From Rutidosis leptorrhynchoides (taxonomy: Eukaryota; Streptophyta; Magnoliopsida; Asterales; Asteraceae): a stretch of 64,000 bases of DNA. Location of the stretch: the NCBI RefSeq assembly GCF_046630445.1, contig NC_092343.1:139927501-139991500 (forward strand). Direction: 5' to 3'. Every line of letters starts with the position of its first letter. Position 1 is the first letter of the stretch. Both the position numbers and the translations under genes were made by a program. Of the stretch, positions 1 through 10,669 are shown piece after piece. A model generated the notes under the pieces. That model was given only the letters and a program-made list of their open reading frames with translations, was not told the origin of the DNA and searched no databases.

Positions 1-59
1 GCAACTTCAATAGGTTCTATGAAAGAACCAGGAAGAACGACGAAATTGGTGCGCCGTAA

Positions 60-541
60 ATTTTCCCTAAGATGTCAGATGAGGCTTCGGTTTTTACTGT
101 TAATTCGTAATAATCATGTGTTGTACATTGTGCATAATCCTACAATGAAGACCCTTGATTCTTAGTAACACATCTAAATGATCAAAATTGTTAATAACGT
201 CAAGAATCAGAAATAACTTTGTACGGAAAATGCATTTTCAATATAGGTGTATTTAGAAACATGATTAACTTGAACTTGACTTGTTTTCGATCAGAATGTT
301 GCCAAAGCTGTTCTTGTAAACTAATTATTCAATTAAATTAAGTACATTTCCTACCGATATCTTCAATAAAACAACTCTCGTCAAATTCGCGATGATGTAA
401 CTTATAGACATAATCAATAAATATCTTTTCGATAACACGTATGCTCAAAATAGTAAGAATATCGACTATTGCAACATAGTCATAACCTCCACTCTCCATC
501 TGTAATGCTTCTGTAGTTTCAACACCTTTTATTTTGTACAT
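60..541 (-). pseudogene. decayed NB-ARC segment of a second TNL copy
   Basis: Read on the minus strand, a splice-acceptor-like TTTCACAG at about 549-542 leads into a 67-codon frame that aligns with TNL NB-ARC domains. The RNBS-A-like stretch FDESCFIEDIGRKC is clear, preceded by YVYKLHHRE. The P-loop before it is ruined: where GMGGIGKT is expected the frame reads SIRVIEKI, codon by codon explicable by point mutations. After a stop near 338 the similarity continues in another frame, with a kinase-2-like LFLILDVINN at about 226-197 and VLLRIKGLH at about 165-140. It lies downstream of the main TNL on the same strand and may be the start of a neighbouring copy running off the window, or exons joined to it. 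It carries the part of NB-ARC missing from the main gene. Non-functional as ATPase. Confidence 0.65.
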
Positions 542-623
542 CCTGTGAAAAATTAAGAAATTTGATTAAAGCATATTGTGTTTGGTTATATAATATGTTA
601 TCTTATTTATGATAAAATCGTAC

Positions 624-688
624 CTCAATCGCCCGATCAAGTTTGTTGGACTTCTTGTTAGAGAAAGCTTTAAACATCACTTGTTGAT
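624..688 (-). other. possible small TNL exon
   Basis: On the minus strand CCATCAG (acceptor) precedes 65 bases open in the phase left by the donor at 1130/1129 and ends at GAG|GTACG (donor 623-622). It would encode about 21 residues (QQVMFKAFSNKKSNK in the core). Similar short exons follow the C-JID region in some TNLs, but the support here is only splice consensus and phase. The next exon-like block (541 downward) does not continue cleanly in this phase. Confidence 0.3.
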
Positions 689-1130
689 CTGATGGAAAAC
701 ATATAATGAAATACATTCTTTATTAGTTTGTTGGCTCTGGACACACATTAACAAATGACACAAGAAAATAAATAGTAATGTAACACTACACATGAGCTTG
801 ACACTCTTTAATATTATTTTCACATTTCAAAGTGTTAATATTAGTTAGAAGTGTAGAAAAATATGTCGTCAAAAATTTTGATGCGTGAAAAAATGTGGCG
901 CCAAAAATATTAAATGTTAGTATTAACTTTTTGTCAATTTTAAGTGTGATTGATTTTTTCCCCTTTGATGCTTCTAAGTGTCACAAATTAGTGTAACACT
1001 TATAAGTGTCAAAAAAACATGTCAAGATTTTACCTTTTAAAGTGTCAAAAATAATGAAAATATGAAAAATGAAACCTTTTTGTAGTGTAATTAAAATTAA
1101 ATAATATAATTTACTAAAAAGAAAATATAC

Positions 1131-1716
1131 CTTTAAATCTAGCGTACATACTAGGATATTTATAATCGAAGCTATGAGCTCTCCGAGTGAAAAAACAATT
1201 ATTGTTGAGGAAGTACTCCCCTGTAGTTAATTGAAAAGGAGACAGATCACCACCAATTATATGATTCCATAATTTATAATAACCCAAAACGTCTTCTTCT
1301 TTAATGTTGCCATCATCATACACAAAACTCACCCCACATTCCCTAATAGGATCTTGATAAACTATATCTATCGTATTCATCATGACGCGATCACCAGGTT
1401 CCATGTCATTCATCGTAAACATCCAATGGCTTATATATGTTAAATACTCCCCATTTACCCTGACCTCAGACCCCCTGTTTATATAATTATAGTATATACA
1501 ACTACACTTCTTTGTTATATTACTAATTTTTATCAACGGTAATTCAAAGCGTCTATCACCGTTGAACATAACACAACATATATTCAACCCTATCAAGCTT
1601 TTAGGTGATGAAGGTATGGTAAATGATATTGATGGTCCATCCTTTCTTTCACTAATCCAATTTGGCATCGTTTTACCTCCATATATTGTGCTAAATATCC
1701 CAAATTCATAGTACAC
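1131..1716 (-). CDS. TNL exon 5: C-JID-like post-LRR domain
   Basis: Acceptor GGACAG (1722-1717) joins in phase 0 to give VYYEFGIFSTIYGG, then PNWISERKDGPSISFTIPS, a hallmark of the C-terminal jelly-roll/Ig-like domain that follows LRRs in TNLs and helps bind effectors. Later landmarks are GLNICCVMF, CSCIYYNYI, SHWMFTMNDMEPGD and ECGVSFVYDDGNI. The frame stays open to 1114, but AAAG|GTATAT at 1130-1129 is a plausible donor, so the protein may continue into the small exon at 688-624. If it does not splice, it ends four codons later. Confidence 0.75.
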
Positions 1717-1811
1717 CTGTCCATTTACAGTTAAACAAGCTCCGTTAGTTACAATGATAAATAAAGTTATATACATATTCACAAAATAAGATATGGTTGA
1801 ATAAACAAAAC

Positions 1812-2720
1812 CTTGATTTGAGGAACCGCTCGTTTCCCATAAATAGGATACGGTATGATGTTCTTGCTTTTAGTGAAGTCTAAATCACTCCATCCCAAAC
1901 AACGTAATACTATTTCCTCAACATCTGCCATTGGTTGGACTTTGAGCATACCTTCAATTTCAAAAGACGAAGATGATAAACCATCGGGATCCACAAGTAA
2001 CCCCATTGGGGACATTCGTGGATCAAATACAACTTTATGCATCCACACACTAGACCCCCAAGCGGTAAGACTAGTTAAGGTAGGTGGAGGAAGTTCGATT
2101 GATGTCAGCTTTGTACAGTTAATCATACTAAGTGTCTTAAGCCTAGGAAGGGTTCTCACACAATTGGGCATTGAAACAATTGGATTGGAATCTAAAACTA
2201 ATTCATTCAACAAAGATAGGCTACTGAAGTCCCTAGGAAATGATTCACTTGACAAATTATTATATGCAAGCGACAACTTTACTAATGAACGTGGAAAAGA
2301 AACTTCCAACAAGTTCAAATTTCTTGGTGTAGCTATCATAATGGAAGAGGAAGATGTTTGTGCGTTTATACTATTGTCGTTAAGCTTGATCATCTCTAGT
2401 GAATCCATATCCCTCATCTCAATTTGAGACTCACCAAAATTACAACCATCTAGTAATAGTGTTTCAACCTTCTTCAACTTTCCTAACGGAAGCTTTTCAA
2501 GCTTTTTGCAGTAACTCAGATCAATGAAGACAAGCTCAAAGCATTCCTCAATTGACTCACAAATCTCAATTAAACCTTTGCATTTTGTAGCCATTAACCT
2601 CTCAAGTGCAGGAAGTTCGAAAAAACCACCCACACTACGAAGTTGTTTACAGAAACTCACATCAAGGATCTTCAACGATCCAAGCAATCGTGTACCTTTT
2701 AACCCAGATCCAGTCAACGA
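1812..2720 (-). CDS. TNL exon 4: main LRR solenoid
   Basis: After acceptor CTTGTAG (2723-2721) the frame reads SLTGSGLKGTRLLGSLKILD and runs open for 303 codons. Repeats with LxxLxxLxLxxC spacing follow, for example LPALERLMATKCKGL, FELVFIDLSYCKKLEKLP, VETLLLDGCNF, SLVKLSLAYNNLS, LNELVLDSNPIVSMP and LKTLSMINCTKLTSIELPP. The last third (SLTAWGSS ... EGMLKVQPMADVEEIVLRCLGW) is the start of the post-LRR region. The donor AAG|GTTTTG (1811-1810) is in phase 0. Unlike exon 2 there is no damage, so decay of the gene is local. Confidence 0.88.
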
Positions 2721-2813
2721 CTACAAGAACATGTTTAAAAACATTAAGTAAACCGCAATGACTCCACATAAAAAAACAATAAAAAGTTGAAGTAGATCAT
2801 TAGATTTTCTTAC

Positions 2814-3140
2814 CTTTTGCCTTTTTTCAGACCGTTGTCTATTACTAGAAGACATGTCAAAAGATGTGATATTGCTATAAGACATATCAAGAGCAACTAG
2901 ATTCTTCATCGGTAAATCTGAAGGTAGAGACTCTAAAGGGAATCCATGCATGCACAACCATTTTAGTTTATTCGGAAAATGATCATAAGGCTCATTAAGT
3001 TGAACATAGTTGAGTTGTAGTAGCATTAGATTATACATCTTACTTAATGCATTTGCTTCGAGTTCAAATAATGATTCATGTGACTCCTCTTTCTTAATCA
3101 TTCTCATGTCAAGTGTGAGGCCTTTAATCTTTCCCGTACC
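2814..3140 (-). CDS. TNL exon 3: start of LRR domain
   Basis: Acceptor TTTCTTAAG at 3142-3141 is followed by GTGKIKGLTLDMRM, the usual opening of the third TNL exon. Then come ALSKMYNLMLLQLNYVQL, KLKWLCMHGFPLESLPSDL and KNLVALDMSYSNITSF, three degenerate leucine-rich repeats of the type that precede the main solenoid. It ends at donor AAG|GTAAGA (2813-2812). Frame is open throughout and phase matches both neighbours (0/0). Confidence 0.85.
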
Positions 3141-3244
3141 CTTAAGAAATATGGAAAGCATGGATGTTAATTGTTACTCAGGTCATAATTAATCAAAAAT
3201 TTGTTTATTACAACTAATTAAAAGGCATGTATATGGCATGTTAC

Positions 3245-4096
3245 CTTCTTTTCATTCAAAAGTTCTAATGATTCCTCGTGACACCATATTCGACTACGCT
3301 TCCATGGCTTCTCAGGTGATTCCAGACGTACTTCATTTCTTCCCATCTCTTGAATCAGTGAATGCATCATCAACACATTGTCGTAATAAACTTCATTAAG
3401 AAGGCATCTGTCAATAAGATGAGTGATCCCAGTTCTAGTATTTATATTACAAGCCTTTAATATTGTTTCAGTATAATCTTTCTTCATTCCAACGAAGAAA
3501 CAAGCAATGTGCTTGAACAATTCCTTGTCATTTTCAGATTCCAAAGATAGAAAGCTCATTCTCAAGATATTATTTACACGAGAATATAGTCCTTGGGGTC
3601 CTTTTTGTAATTGTCCTATGCAGTCTTCCCAATAAGAAAGATCTCGATTATATAGATCCTTGCTCAAAACTTTAAGAGCCAATGGATGTCCTGCACAATA
3701 CTTCAAAATATCCTCTGAAACCTCTTCATAGCCATCTTTAAGTTCATCACAGTTGAAAGCATGATGACATAAAAGCTTTAGTGATGCTTCGTCTGATAAG
3801 CCTCTAAGTAAGTACTTTCTATGTCTGTATTCAACTTTCGTTTTAAGTAGTACACTCCTCTCTGTCAACGACAACACGACTCGTAGACATATTTGGCTAA
3901 GGATGTCTTCCCAATGCCAGCCATACCATAAATACTAAGAATGTCCACAGTATGTGAGGATCCGTCCTTCAACCATGAAGTGATGAAGTTGATATCATCG
4001 TCTTTCCCAATAAGTAGTGGTAGAGTAGTCCTTATGGATACACGTATTCTTTTAGAAAGGACTTTAACAATTTCTTTTATAAATTCAGTCTCTAGC
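3245..4096 (-). pseudogene. TNL exon 2: NB-ARC with internal deletion and frameshift
   Basis: The exon begins ETEFIKEIVKVLSKRI and TTLPLLIGKDDDINFI, reaches the P-loop GMAGIGKTSLAKYVYE intact, then hits a stop at about 3865-3867. A different frame continues at once with TERSVLLKTK (end of RNBS-B), SDEASLKLLCHHAF (RNBS-C), GHPLALKVLSKDL (the GLPL box, here GHPL), FKHIACFF (RNBS-D) and an intact MHD-like motif MMHSLIQEMGR. The two halves abut near 3875-3885. RNBS-A, kinase-2/Walker B and most of RNBS-B, roughly 100 codons, are missing and the join is out of frame. Without Walker B the domain cannot work as a normal ATP switch. The donor at 3244/3243 (AAG|GTAACA) is in phase 0 with exon 3. Confidence 0.85.
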
Positions 4097-4204
4097 CTGA
4101 AAAATTTTTTTGTAGAGAATTGTAGATCAGACACTCATACATGTAGCAGGAAATTAGATGGTAGTATTGAATGAATGTTTAATATTTTCAGACACAAAAG
4201 AATG

Positions 4205-4430
4205 GTTGGACTATAATAGAGACTTATGCCCTAGTAGCAAGATGGAAGCAATAACAATTCTTCTAGCCTTTGCTTCCTAGAAGGACTTTATGGTGTTCCA
4301 GGTGGATGTGAAGTCTTCCCATTCTCAATGAGAAGTTGCAAGAAAGGGTTTATGTCAAGCAGCCACCACATTTTGAATGTAGCAAACATCTAAATCACAT
4401 TTACAAGTTAGACAAAGCTCTTTAGGGACG
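4205..4430 (+). pseudogene. Ty1/copia reverse transcriptase scrap
   Basis: About 75 codons on the plus strand match copia RT with stops and shifts: MEAITILLAFAS, KDFMVFQVDVKSSHSQ (the VDVKSAF motif holding the first catalytic Asp), QAATTF/PPHFECSKH and HIYKLDKAL. No LTR or TSD was found next to it. It lies only about 110 bp inside the intron from the exon 2 acceptor and is antisense to the TNL. Old fossil. Confidence 0.6.
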
Positions 4431-4776
4431 ACTATAGAGGCAAAATCCTTTAAAATATTAATATTATAATGACCAAAACTAATTTTTAACACGAAATATA
4501 TTTGTGTGGCCAACATTAGATTGTAGTTCAAACGAGTGAGAAGGTGTCCTCGCGTTTCCGCAAAAAATGATTTAACTATGTATCTTAAACACAATATCAA
4601 TAGTTTATAAATACAATACAAAAATTAACGATAAATATATATATATAGTCATAAGAAGTTAAGAAAATATAAAAATCAGGTTAAAATTTTTTATATATTT
4701 TTAATATATTTTATATTTATGATAAAACATAGCATTATTGGTGTACAACTGAATCGTTCAATATTATACTCCAAGT
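4431..4776. other. AT-rich intron sequence, nothing recognised
   Basis: No coding similarity or repeat boundary was seen. The last five bases (CAAGT, 4772-4776) are the left TSD copy of the copia element that follows. Confidence 0.5.
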
Positions 4777-5616
4777 TGTTGGTAATTTAGTGTAATTAAG
4801 GGATTTAGTTTTATCAATTGGAAATGGGTTAAGAGGTATGAAGTGTACACCCATCTAGTGAAAGACTTCTCGTACCCAAAAGCAGATTGGTAAATGTCTT
4901 GACTTTATTAATTGACATTTACATAATTAAGGTTTAATGAAATTAAGTACAGTCTTTGTACCCACTTGTGGTTTAAATGTATTTAAAGACTAGTCTTGTA
5001 TCCTCTAATGACATTAAAGATACACTTGCAACCACTAGTGACATTAAACATATCATTGTAACCATCTTATGGTTTGATAACTATTAATATAGTCTTGTAA
5101 CCTACATTGTGGGTTAATGAAATTAAGATAAGTTTAATGTTATTGAAATCGGTCTTGTAACCATCTAATGATTTAATTACTATTAACTTAGTCTTCGAAC
5201 CTACATTGTGGGTTAATGTCATTAAGATAAGTTTAATGTCACCATCTTATGCTTTAATGCTTTAATGATTATTCAGAAATATTCTTGTAACTGCTTTGAA
5301 CAATGATGAAGGATCTTTATGAGTCTTTAATTGGCCTATTAATCCTCATAAACTCTTTCATCTATTTGAGTGCTTATATAAGGAGAAATCATTTTCATGA
5401 GAAAGACAGAACAGAAAACGATAACACTCTTTTGTGAACGGGTTCTTGATTTGTGCCAAAAACAAGAACATAATCTCTGTCTTATCTCAAAGTGATATTC
5501 GTATAAACCCGGCAATAAGGGTCGAATAGTTACTTTTTGAAAACTCATACAACGATTGTGTGATATATTCGATCATTGTTTATTATTACCCTTATAAGAA
5601 ACCAAAATCACCAACA
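4777..5616 (+). repeat. left LTR of the copia element
   Basis: 840 bp, TGTTGG...CCAACA. It contains several imperfect copies of a roughly 40-bp phrase built on 'cttgtaaccacttgtggtttaatg' (about 4925-5270), the same motif that is amplified inside the element. Confidence 0.88.
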
Positions 5617-5643
5617 ATGAAAGTAACTATTTTGTAATAATCA

Positions 5644-6210
5644 ATGGCGGCTACAATGAAGCATATGAGTGCTAATTTCTCCAAACTTGATAAGTTTGAA
5701 AGAATGGATTCACAGAGATGGCGGAAGAAGAAAATACACATCTTTCTTACTATCATGAGTGTGGAAAACGAACAAATGGGGATACGATGACTACAGTTCT
5801 CGAGGTTTAATCCTTAATGTATAAATGATGTTACTTCATGGCATGCTAGACTAGGATATGCATGTACCCTTTAAAGGAATGCTGGATATGTCTAAAGATG
5901 GATTTATACTGGCCTCTGACGTGAAAAAGAAAAAGTGTGATACATGTATGTTTACAAAGATCTTTTAAATATGTGAATCGTGATATTGGGATTTTGATAC
6001 TAATTCATAGTGATTATGTAATTTGCATGCTATGTTTACATTGGGGAACTTTAAATATTTTGTAAGATGTATTGATATGCTTCTAGGTTTGCTATATTTA
6101 TTTGCTACATACTATGAAGCGTTAGATAAATTTGAAATGTTTAAAACTGAAGTAGAGTTACAACAAAAGGGCTTTGATAAAGTGACATAGAACGGATTGG
6201 GGAGGTGACT
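5644..6210 (+). pseudogene. copia gag start and integrase fragments
   Basis: From ATG at 5644 the frame reads MAATMKHMSANFSKLDKFER, a typical copia Gag N-terminus, but is soon broken. Around 5860-5960 a pre-integrase zinc-binding segment (MLDMSKDGFI ... KKKKCDTCMF) is recognisable, and near 6000-6180 a start of the integrase core (LIHSD) and LDKFEMFKTEVELQQ. Protease and much of gag are missing. Frames change repeatedly, so no product is expected. Confidence 0.6.
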
Positions 6211-6459
6211 ATATTGATGAAATTTATTTCAAATTCGTTGTAATTATTCATGAGAGTACGACTCTTTATACACCACAATATGATAGTAAATCTTAAAGGA
6301 AGAATGCGACCTTAATGAAATGGTTAATTTCATGTTGTCATATTCTGGCTTGAGTAAGGTTTATGGGGGAAGCTATGCTAATAGCTTGTTATTTTCTTAA
6401 TAGAGTTTATGAATTTTGGAACACAAAGTGGTTTCATAATTGTTTGAACTTTATTTGAC

Positions 6460-7190
6460 AATTACAAAAATTGTGGTTTAATGACATTAAGATTAATCTT
6501 GTAACTGATAAGGTTTAATGTAATTAAGATTGATATTGTAACAAAAAATGACATCAAGCTTAATTTGTAACCACTTGTGGTCTAAAATAATTAAAATTAG
6601 TCGTGTAACAAATAATGTCATTAAGGTTAGTCTTGTAACCACCTTTATTGTTGAATGTCATTAAGAGTAGTCTTGTAATCAGTTGTGATTTAATGACTTT
6701 ATGATATATTCTTGTAACCACCTTTTTGGTTGAATGTCATTAAGAATAGTCTTATAATCAGTTGTGGTTTAATGAATTTATGAACTAGTCTTGTAACCAT
6801 CGTTGTGCTTGAATACCATTAAGACTATTCTTGTAACCTTTTTGGTTTAATGACTTAAGATATGATCTTGTACCCACAAACAAGATTAAGACTAGTCTTG
6901 TAATTACTTGTGGTTTAATATTATTAAGACTTGATCTTGTAACTACTTGTAATTTAATGCTTTAAAAACTTAGTCTTGTGACCGATTGTGGTTTAATGTC
7001 ATGAAGACTTAATAATGTAACTACTTGTGATTTAATGTCATAAAACCTTAAATTTTGTAACCACGTGGTTTAAATGACATAAAGACTTAGTCTTGTAACC
7101 GCTCATGATTTAGTGCCATAAATATATAGTATTTTAACCACTTGTAGTTTAATGCTACGAAGACTTAAATCTTGTAACCACTTTCAGTAA
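6460..7190 (+). repeat. degenerate tandem array of a ~40-bp LTR-like motif
   Basis: Roughly eighteen imperfect copies of a phrase of the form 'ttaagacttagtcttgtaaccacttgtggtttaatgtca' follow each other, with units of about 35-45 bp. The same phrase occurs in both LTRs (about 4925-5270 and 9600-9950). The array replaces the second half of integrase and the start of RT, and ends just before recognisable RT sequence at about 7200. Confidence 0.75.
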
Positions 7191-7199
7191 AATCTTTGA

Positions 7200-8920
7200 A
7201 AATCATTTCATTTATACCTAGTCCAAAGTATATGATTTCAAGTACTAATGGAATCATCAAGGAGTGTAATGTTGAAGTTTCTGAAATGACTATTGATTAG
7301 TCACTTGAACTTCGGAAAGCAAAAGAGAAAGGAAACCTAAATTATTTGGAAAAGATTTTCAATTCTAGGTTCCAGGGATGATGTTTCTACCCATTATTCA
7401 TATTGCTTCAATGTTGAGGATCATCCTAAAACATTTGATGAAGCAATGAAGTCTCGGGATGTTGCTTTATGAAAAGAAGCAATCATTCCATCATGGAGAA
7501 CAACACTTGGGTGTTGACTGCTCTACCTCATGGTTGCAAACCTTTGGGTTGTAAATGGATCTTCAAAAGAATATGAAGGGAGATGGAACTATTGAAAAGT
7601 TCAAAGCAAGGTTAGTCATTCAAGGTTTTTAGAAAAAAATCTGGAATTAACTATTTTGATACACTCGTATCACTGCCATTAGACTATTGATTGCTTTGTC
7701 AGCAATTCACACTCTGATTATTCACCATATGGATGTGAAAACAGCATTCTTGAATGGTGACTTGGATGAGAAGGTTTATATGAACCAGCCTGAAGGTTTT
7801 GTATTGCCAGGAAATGAAAGCAAGGTGTGTAAACTTGTGAAATCTTCATATGGATTGAAACAACATCAAAAGTTTGATCAAGTGGTTTTATCTAGCAGTT
7901 TTCATTTAAACTAGTCGATAAATGTGTATATAGCAAATTTGATTATTCTGGTAAAGGAGTTATTATTTCTCTATATGTTGATGACATGTTGATCTTTGGA
8001 ACTGACCAAGATCAGGTTGACTTAACAAAGAATTTTTGTTATCAAAGTTCTCCATGAAAGATATGGGGGAGGTCGACGTTAGCCTTGGAATACGAATCAA
8101 ACTTGAAAACGGGGAAATTTCGATCTCTCAATCTCATTATATTAAGAAGGTGTTAAAGAAGTTCAATTGTTTTGACTGCACTCCTGTGAGTACACATGTG
8201 GATCCAATTGTTAAATTGATGCCTAATAAAGGTGGAGCTGTATCAAAACATGAGTATTCTAAGGTGATTGTCTACTTGATGTATGCCATGACTTGTACAA
8301 AGGTCTGGCATTACTTTTGCTGTGGAAAAATTCAGTAGGTACACTAGTAATCCTAGTACTCATCATTGCCAAGAAATTAGGGGGTACTGAAGTATTTGAA
8401 GACAACTATGGATTGTAGTTTATCTTATACTGGATTTCCTTCGGTGATAGAAGGATACTCTGATGCGAGTTGGATAACCAATGCCGAAGATTATTATTCA
8501 ACAAGTAGTTGGGTGTTATTTCTTGGAGGAGGTGCCATATCATGGGCTTCCAAGAAGAAAACCTGTATTACCAACTCAATAATGGAATCTGAGTTTGTTG
8601 CTTTAGCTGCTGCTGGTAAAGAAGCGGAATGGCTAAGAAACTTGATTCACGAGATTCCATTGTGGCCTAAACCTATAGCACCCATGTCTATCAATTGTGA
8701 TAGTGCTACGACATTGGCTAAGGCTTATAGCCAGATGTATAATGGGAAGTCTAGACACCTAGGTCTTAGACATAGCATGATTCATGAGCTTATCATGAAT
8801 GAGGTGATTTCTATAGAGTTTGTAAGGTCACGACAGAACTTAGCTGATCACTTGACGAAGGGGTTGACTAGAGACTTGGTTGATAAGTCTGTTGTGGGGA
8901 TGAGTTTAAAATCCACATAA
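7200..8920 (+). pseudogene. copia reverse transcriptase-RNase H, decayed
   Basis: Copia RT/RNase H is spread over several frames. Visible are a degraded CKWIF block (about 7545), MDVKTAFLNGDLDEKVYMNQ (about 7730-7790, first catalytic Asp), SSYGLKQ, LYVDDMLIFG (about 7970-8000, the YVDD box), MKDMGEVDVSLGI, YSDASWITNAEDYYSTS and the RNase H end TNSIMESEFVALAAAGKEAEWLRN, with ADHLTKGL near 8845. The longest open piece is 174 codons (8396-8920). Stops and frameshifts, for example near 7630 and 7910, make it non-functional. Confidence 0.8.
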
Positions 8921-9965
8921 ATTTCTGATTATAAGATACCCAATTCTCCTTTGATGAAAATCAGAAGCTGAATTCAATGTGGAAAGCTTATTCTTAGAAA
9001 TTGGAATACATAATTTTACATGTCATCTCAAGGAATGTACTCGGACCTGCTGAGGTTAGGTTGAAGATTAGCTTCTTAATAGTTCATTTGAAAAGTGCAA
9101 GAGCAGGTGCATGAATGAAATGAACTACCTATATGAATGTGAATTTTTGTCACTTCAAGAAAGCTTTAGACTTTTAGCTTTGGATACATTCATGAATGGA
9201 TATGGACACATGTTTGTATAGTGTCAGGATAGCTTCAAAGTGTTTGAAAACTTGTGTATGTTATCTTCAGTTATTCGAATCGGTTGAAGGGTTCAATTCG
9301 TAGAACACCCCGATTCTTGAATATTTGAAATGTGTAACATACTAAGGTGGAAATTCAATCTTCAAGATATTTTCATTTACGCATGAATTTTGTTTTAATT
9401 TTTTATTTCTCATGTAATGAATTGCACTAAATTGGGGAGGATTGAGGATTATTGGTAATTTAGTGTAATTTATGGATTTAGTTTTTTCGCTTGGAAATGA
9501 GTTAGGAGCTACGGAGTGTACACTCATCTAGTGAGAGACTTCCTAGACCCAAATGTAGTTTGGTAAATGTCATGAGTTTATTAATTGGCATTTACAGAAT
9601 TGAGGTTTAGTGACATTAAGTATAGTCTTTGTAACCACTTGTGGTTTAAATGTATTTAAAGACAAGTCTTGTAACCTCTAATGACATTAAGGATAAACTT
9701 TCAACCACTAATGACATTAAACTTATTCTTGTAAGCATCTTATGGTTTGATGACTATTAATTTAGTCTTGTAACCTACGTTGTGGGGTAATATCATTAAG
9801 ATAAATTTAATGTTATTAAGATTGGTCCTGTAACCATCTAATAATTTAATGACTACTTACTTAGTCTTGTAACCTATATTGTGGGTTAATGTCATTAAAA
9901 AAAGTTTAATGCCATTGGTCTAATAACCATCTTATGCTTTAATGCTTTAATGACTATTAAAAATA

Positions 9966-10086
9966 GGGGGATGATTTTCACACACTGTTTTTTGATCCTC
10001 ACACACCCTTTTACCCTATTATTAAGGAAGAGTTCAAGTAAATTAGTGTGTGAGGATCAAAAAACAGTGTGTGAGAATCATCCCCC
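9966..10086. mobile_element. 121-bp Mutator-type MITE
   Basis: Inverted repeats of about 41 bp begin GGGGGATGATTTTCACACAC at the left and the near-identical GGGGGATGATTCTCACACAC reading inward from the right. A perfect 9-bp direct repeat TTAAAAATA flanks it (9957-9965, 10087-10095), the TSD length of Mutator-like elements. Comparison with the left LTR shows the insertion is absent there. Confidence 0.85.
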
Positions 10087-10378
10087 TTAAAAATAGTCTT
10101 GTAAGTGCTTTGAACAATGATGAAAGATCTTTATGAGTCTTTAGTTGACCTATTAATTCTCATAATCTCTTTCATATACTTGGGTGTCTACATAAGGAGA
10201 AATCATTTTCACGATAACACTCTTTTGCAAACGGCTCTGATTTGTGTCAAAAACAAGAACATAATCTCTGTCTTATCCCAAAGTGGTATTCGTGTAACCC
10301 CGAAAATAAGGGTCGAATAGTTACTTTTGGAAAGTGATACCACAATCCTGTGATATATCCGGTCATTGTTTATTACTA

Positions 10379-10631
10379 CCTCCGTCCCATAATAAGTGTC
10401 ATGTTTTGACTTTTCAAAATCTTTCTTTTTCAACTTTGACTTTGTAATATATCTGTTTGCGTTATATAATATTTGATGAAGCTTATATGATTGGATTGGG
10501 TTTTACATGAACTTTATATTGTTATGAGTTTCATAAATTATTATATAACCTGATAAAGATATTTGAAGTTATAGTTGACGAAAGAAACTTTGAAAAGTCA
10601 AAACAGGACAATTATTATGAGATGGGTAAAG
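10379..10631. mobile_element. 253-bp Stowaway-type MITE
   Basis: Left end CCTCCGTCCCATAATAAGTG is the standard Stowaway (Tc1/Mariner) terminus; the right end reads back as a diverged copy (CTTTACCCATCTCATAATAA). TA dinucleotides flank it at 10377-10378 and 10632-10633. It interrupts the LTR sequence TATTAC-TA-TTACCC, which is continuous in the left LTR. Confidence 0.88.
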
Positions 10632-10669
10632 TATTACCCTTACAGGAAAGCAAAACCACCAACACAAGT

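Larger units (their letters stand above)
4777..10664 (+). mobile_element. Ty1/copia LTR retrotransposon, decayed, complete ends
   Basis: The element begins TGTTGGTAATTTAG at 4777 and ends ...ACCACCAACA at 10664. The 5-bp target duplication CAAGT is seen at 4772-4776 and 10665-10669. Pieces of gag, pre-integrase/integrase, RT and RNase H occur in copia order on the plus strand, all broken. A purine-rich tract (TTGGGGAGGATTGAGGA) lies just before the right LTR. The LTRs differ by many substitutions and the right one carries two MITEs, so this is an old insertion. It sits antisense to the TNL in intron 1. Confidence 0.9.
9450..10664 (+). repeat. right LTR of the copia element, carrying two MITEs
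   Basis: Starts TATTGGTAATTTAG (TG altered to TA) and ends CCACCAACA. Length is 1215 bp; removing the two insertions (9966-10086 with its 9-bp TSD, 10379-10631 with its TA) leaves about 830 bp, matching the left LTR. Confidence 0.85.

Noticed and set aside
1855-2427. 190-codon plus-strand ORF
   Set aside because: Shadow of the LRR exon on the opposite strand, without protein similarity.
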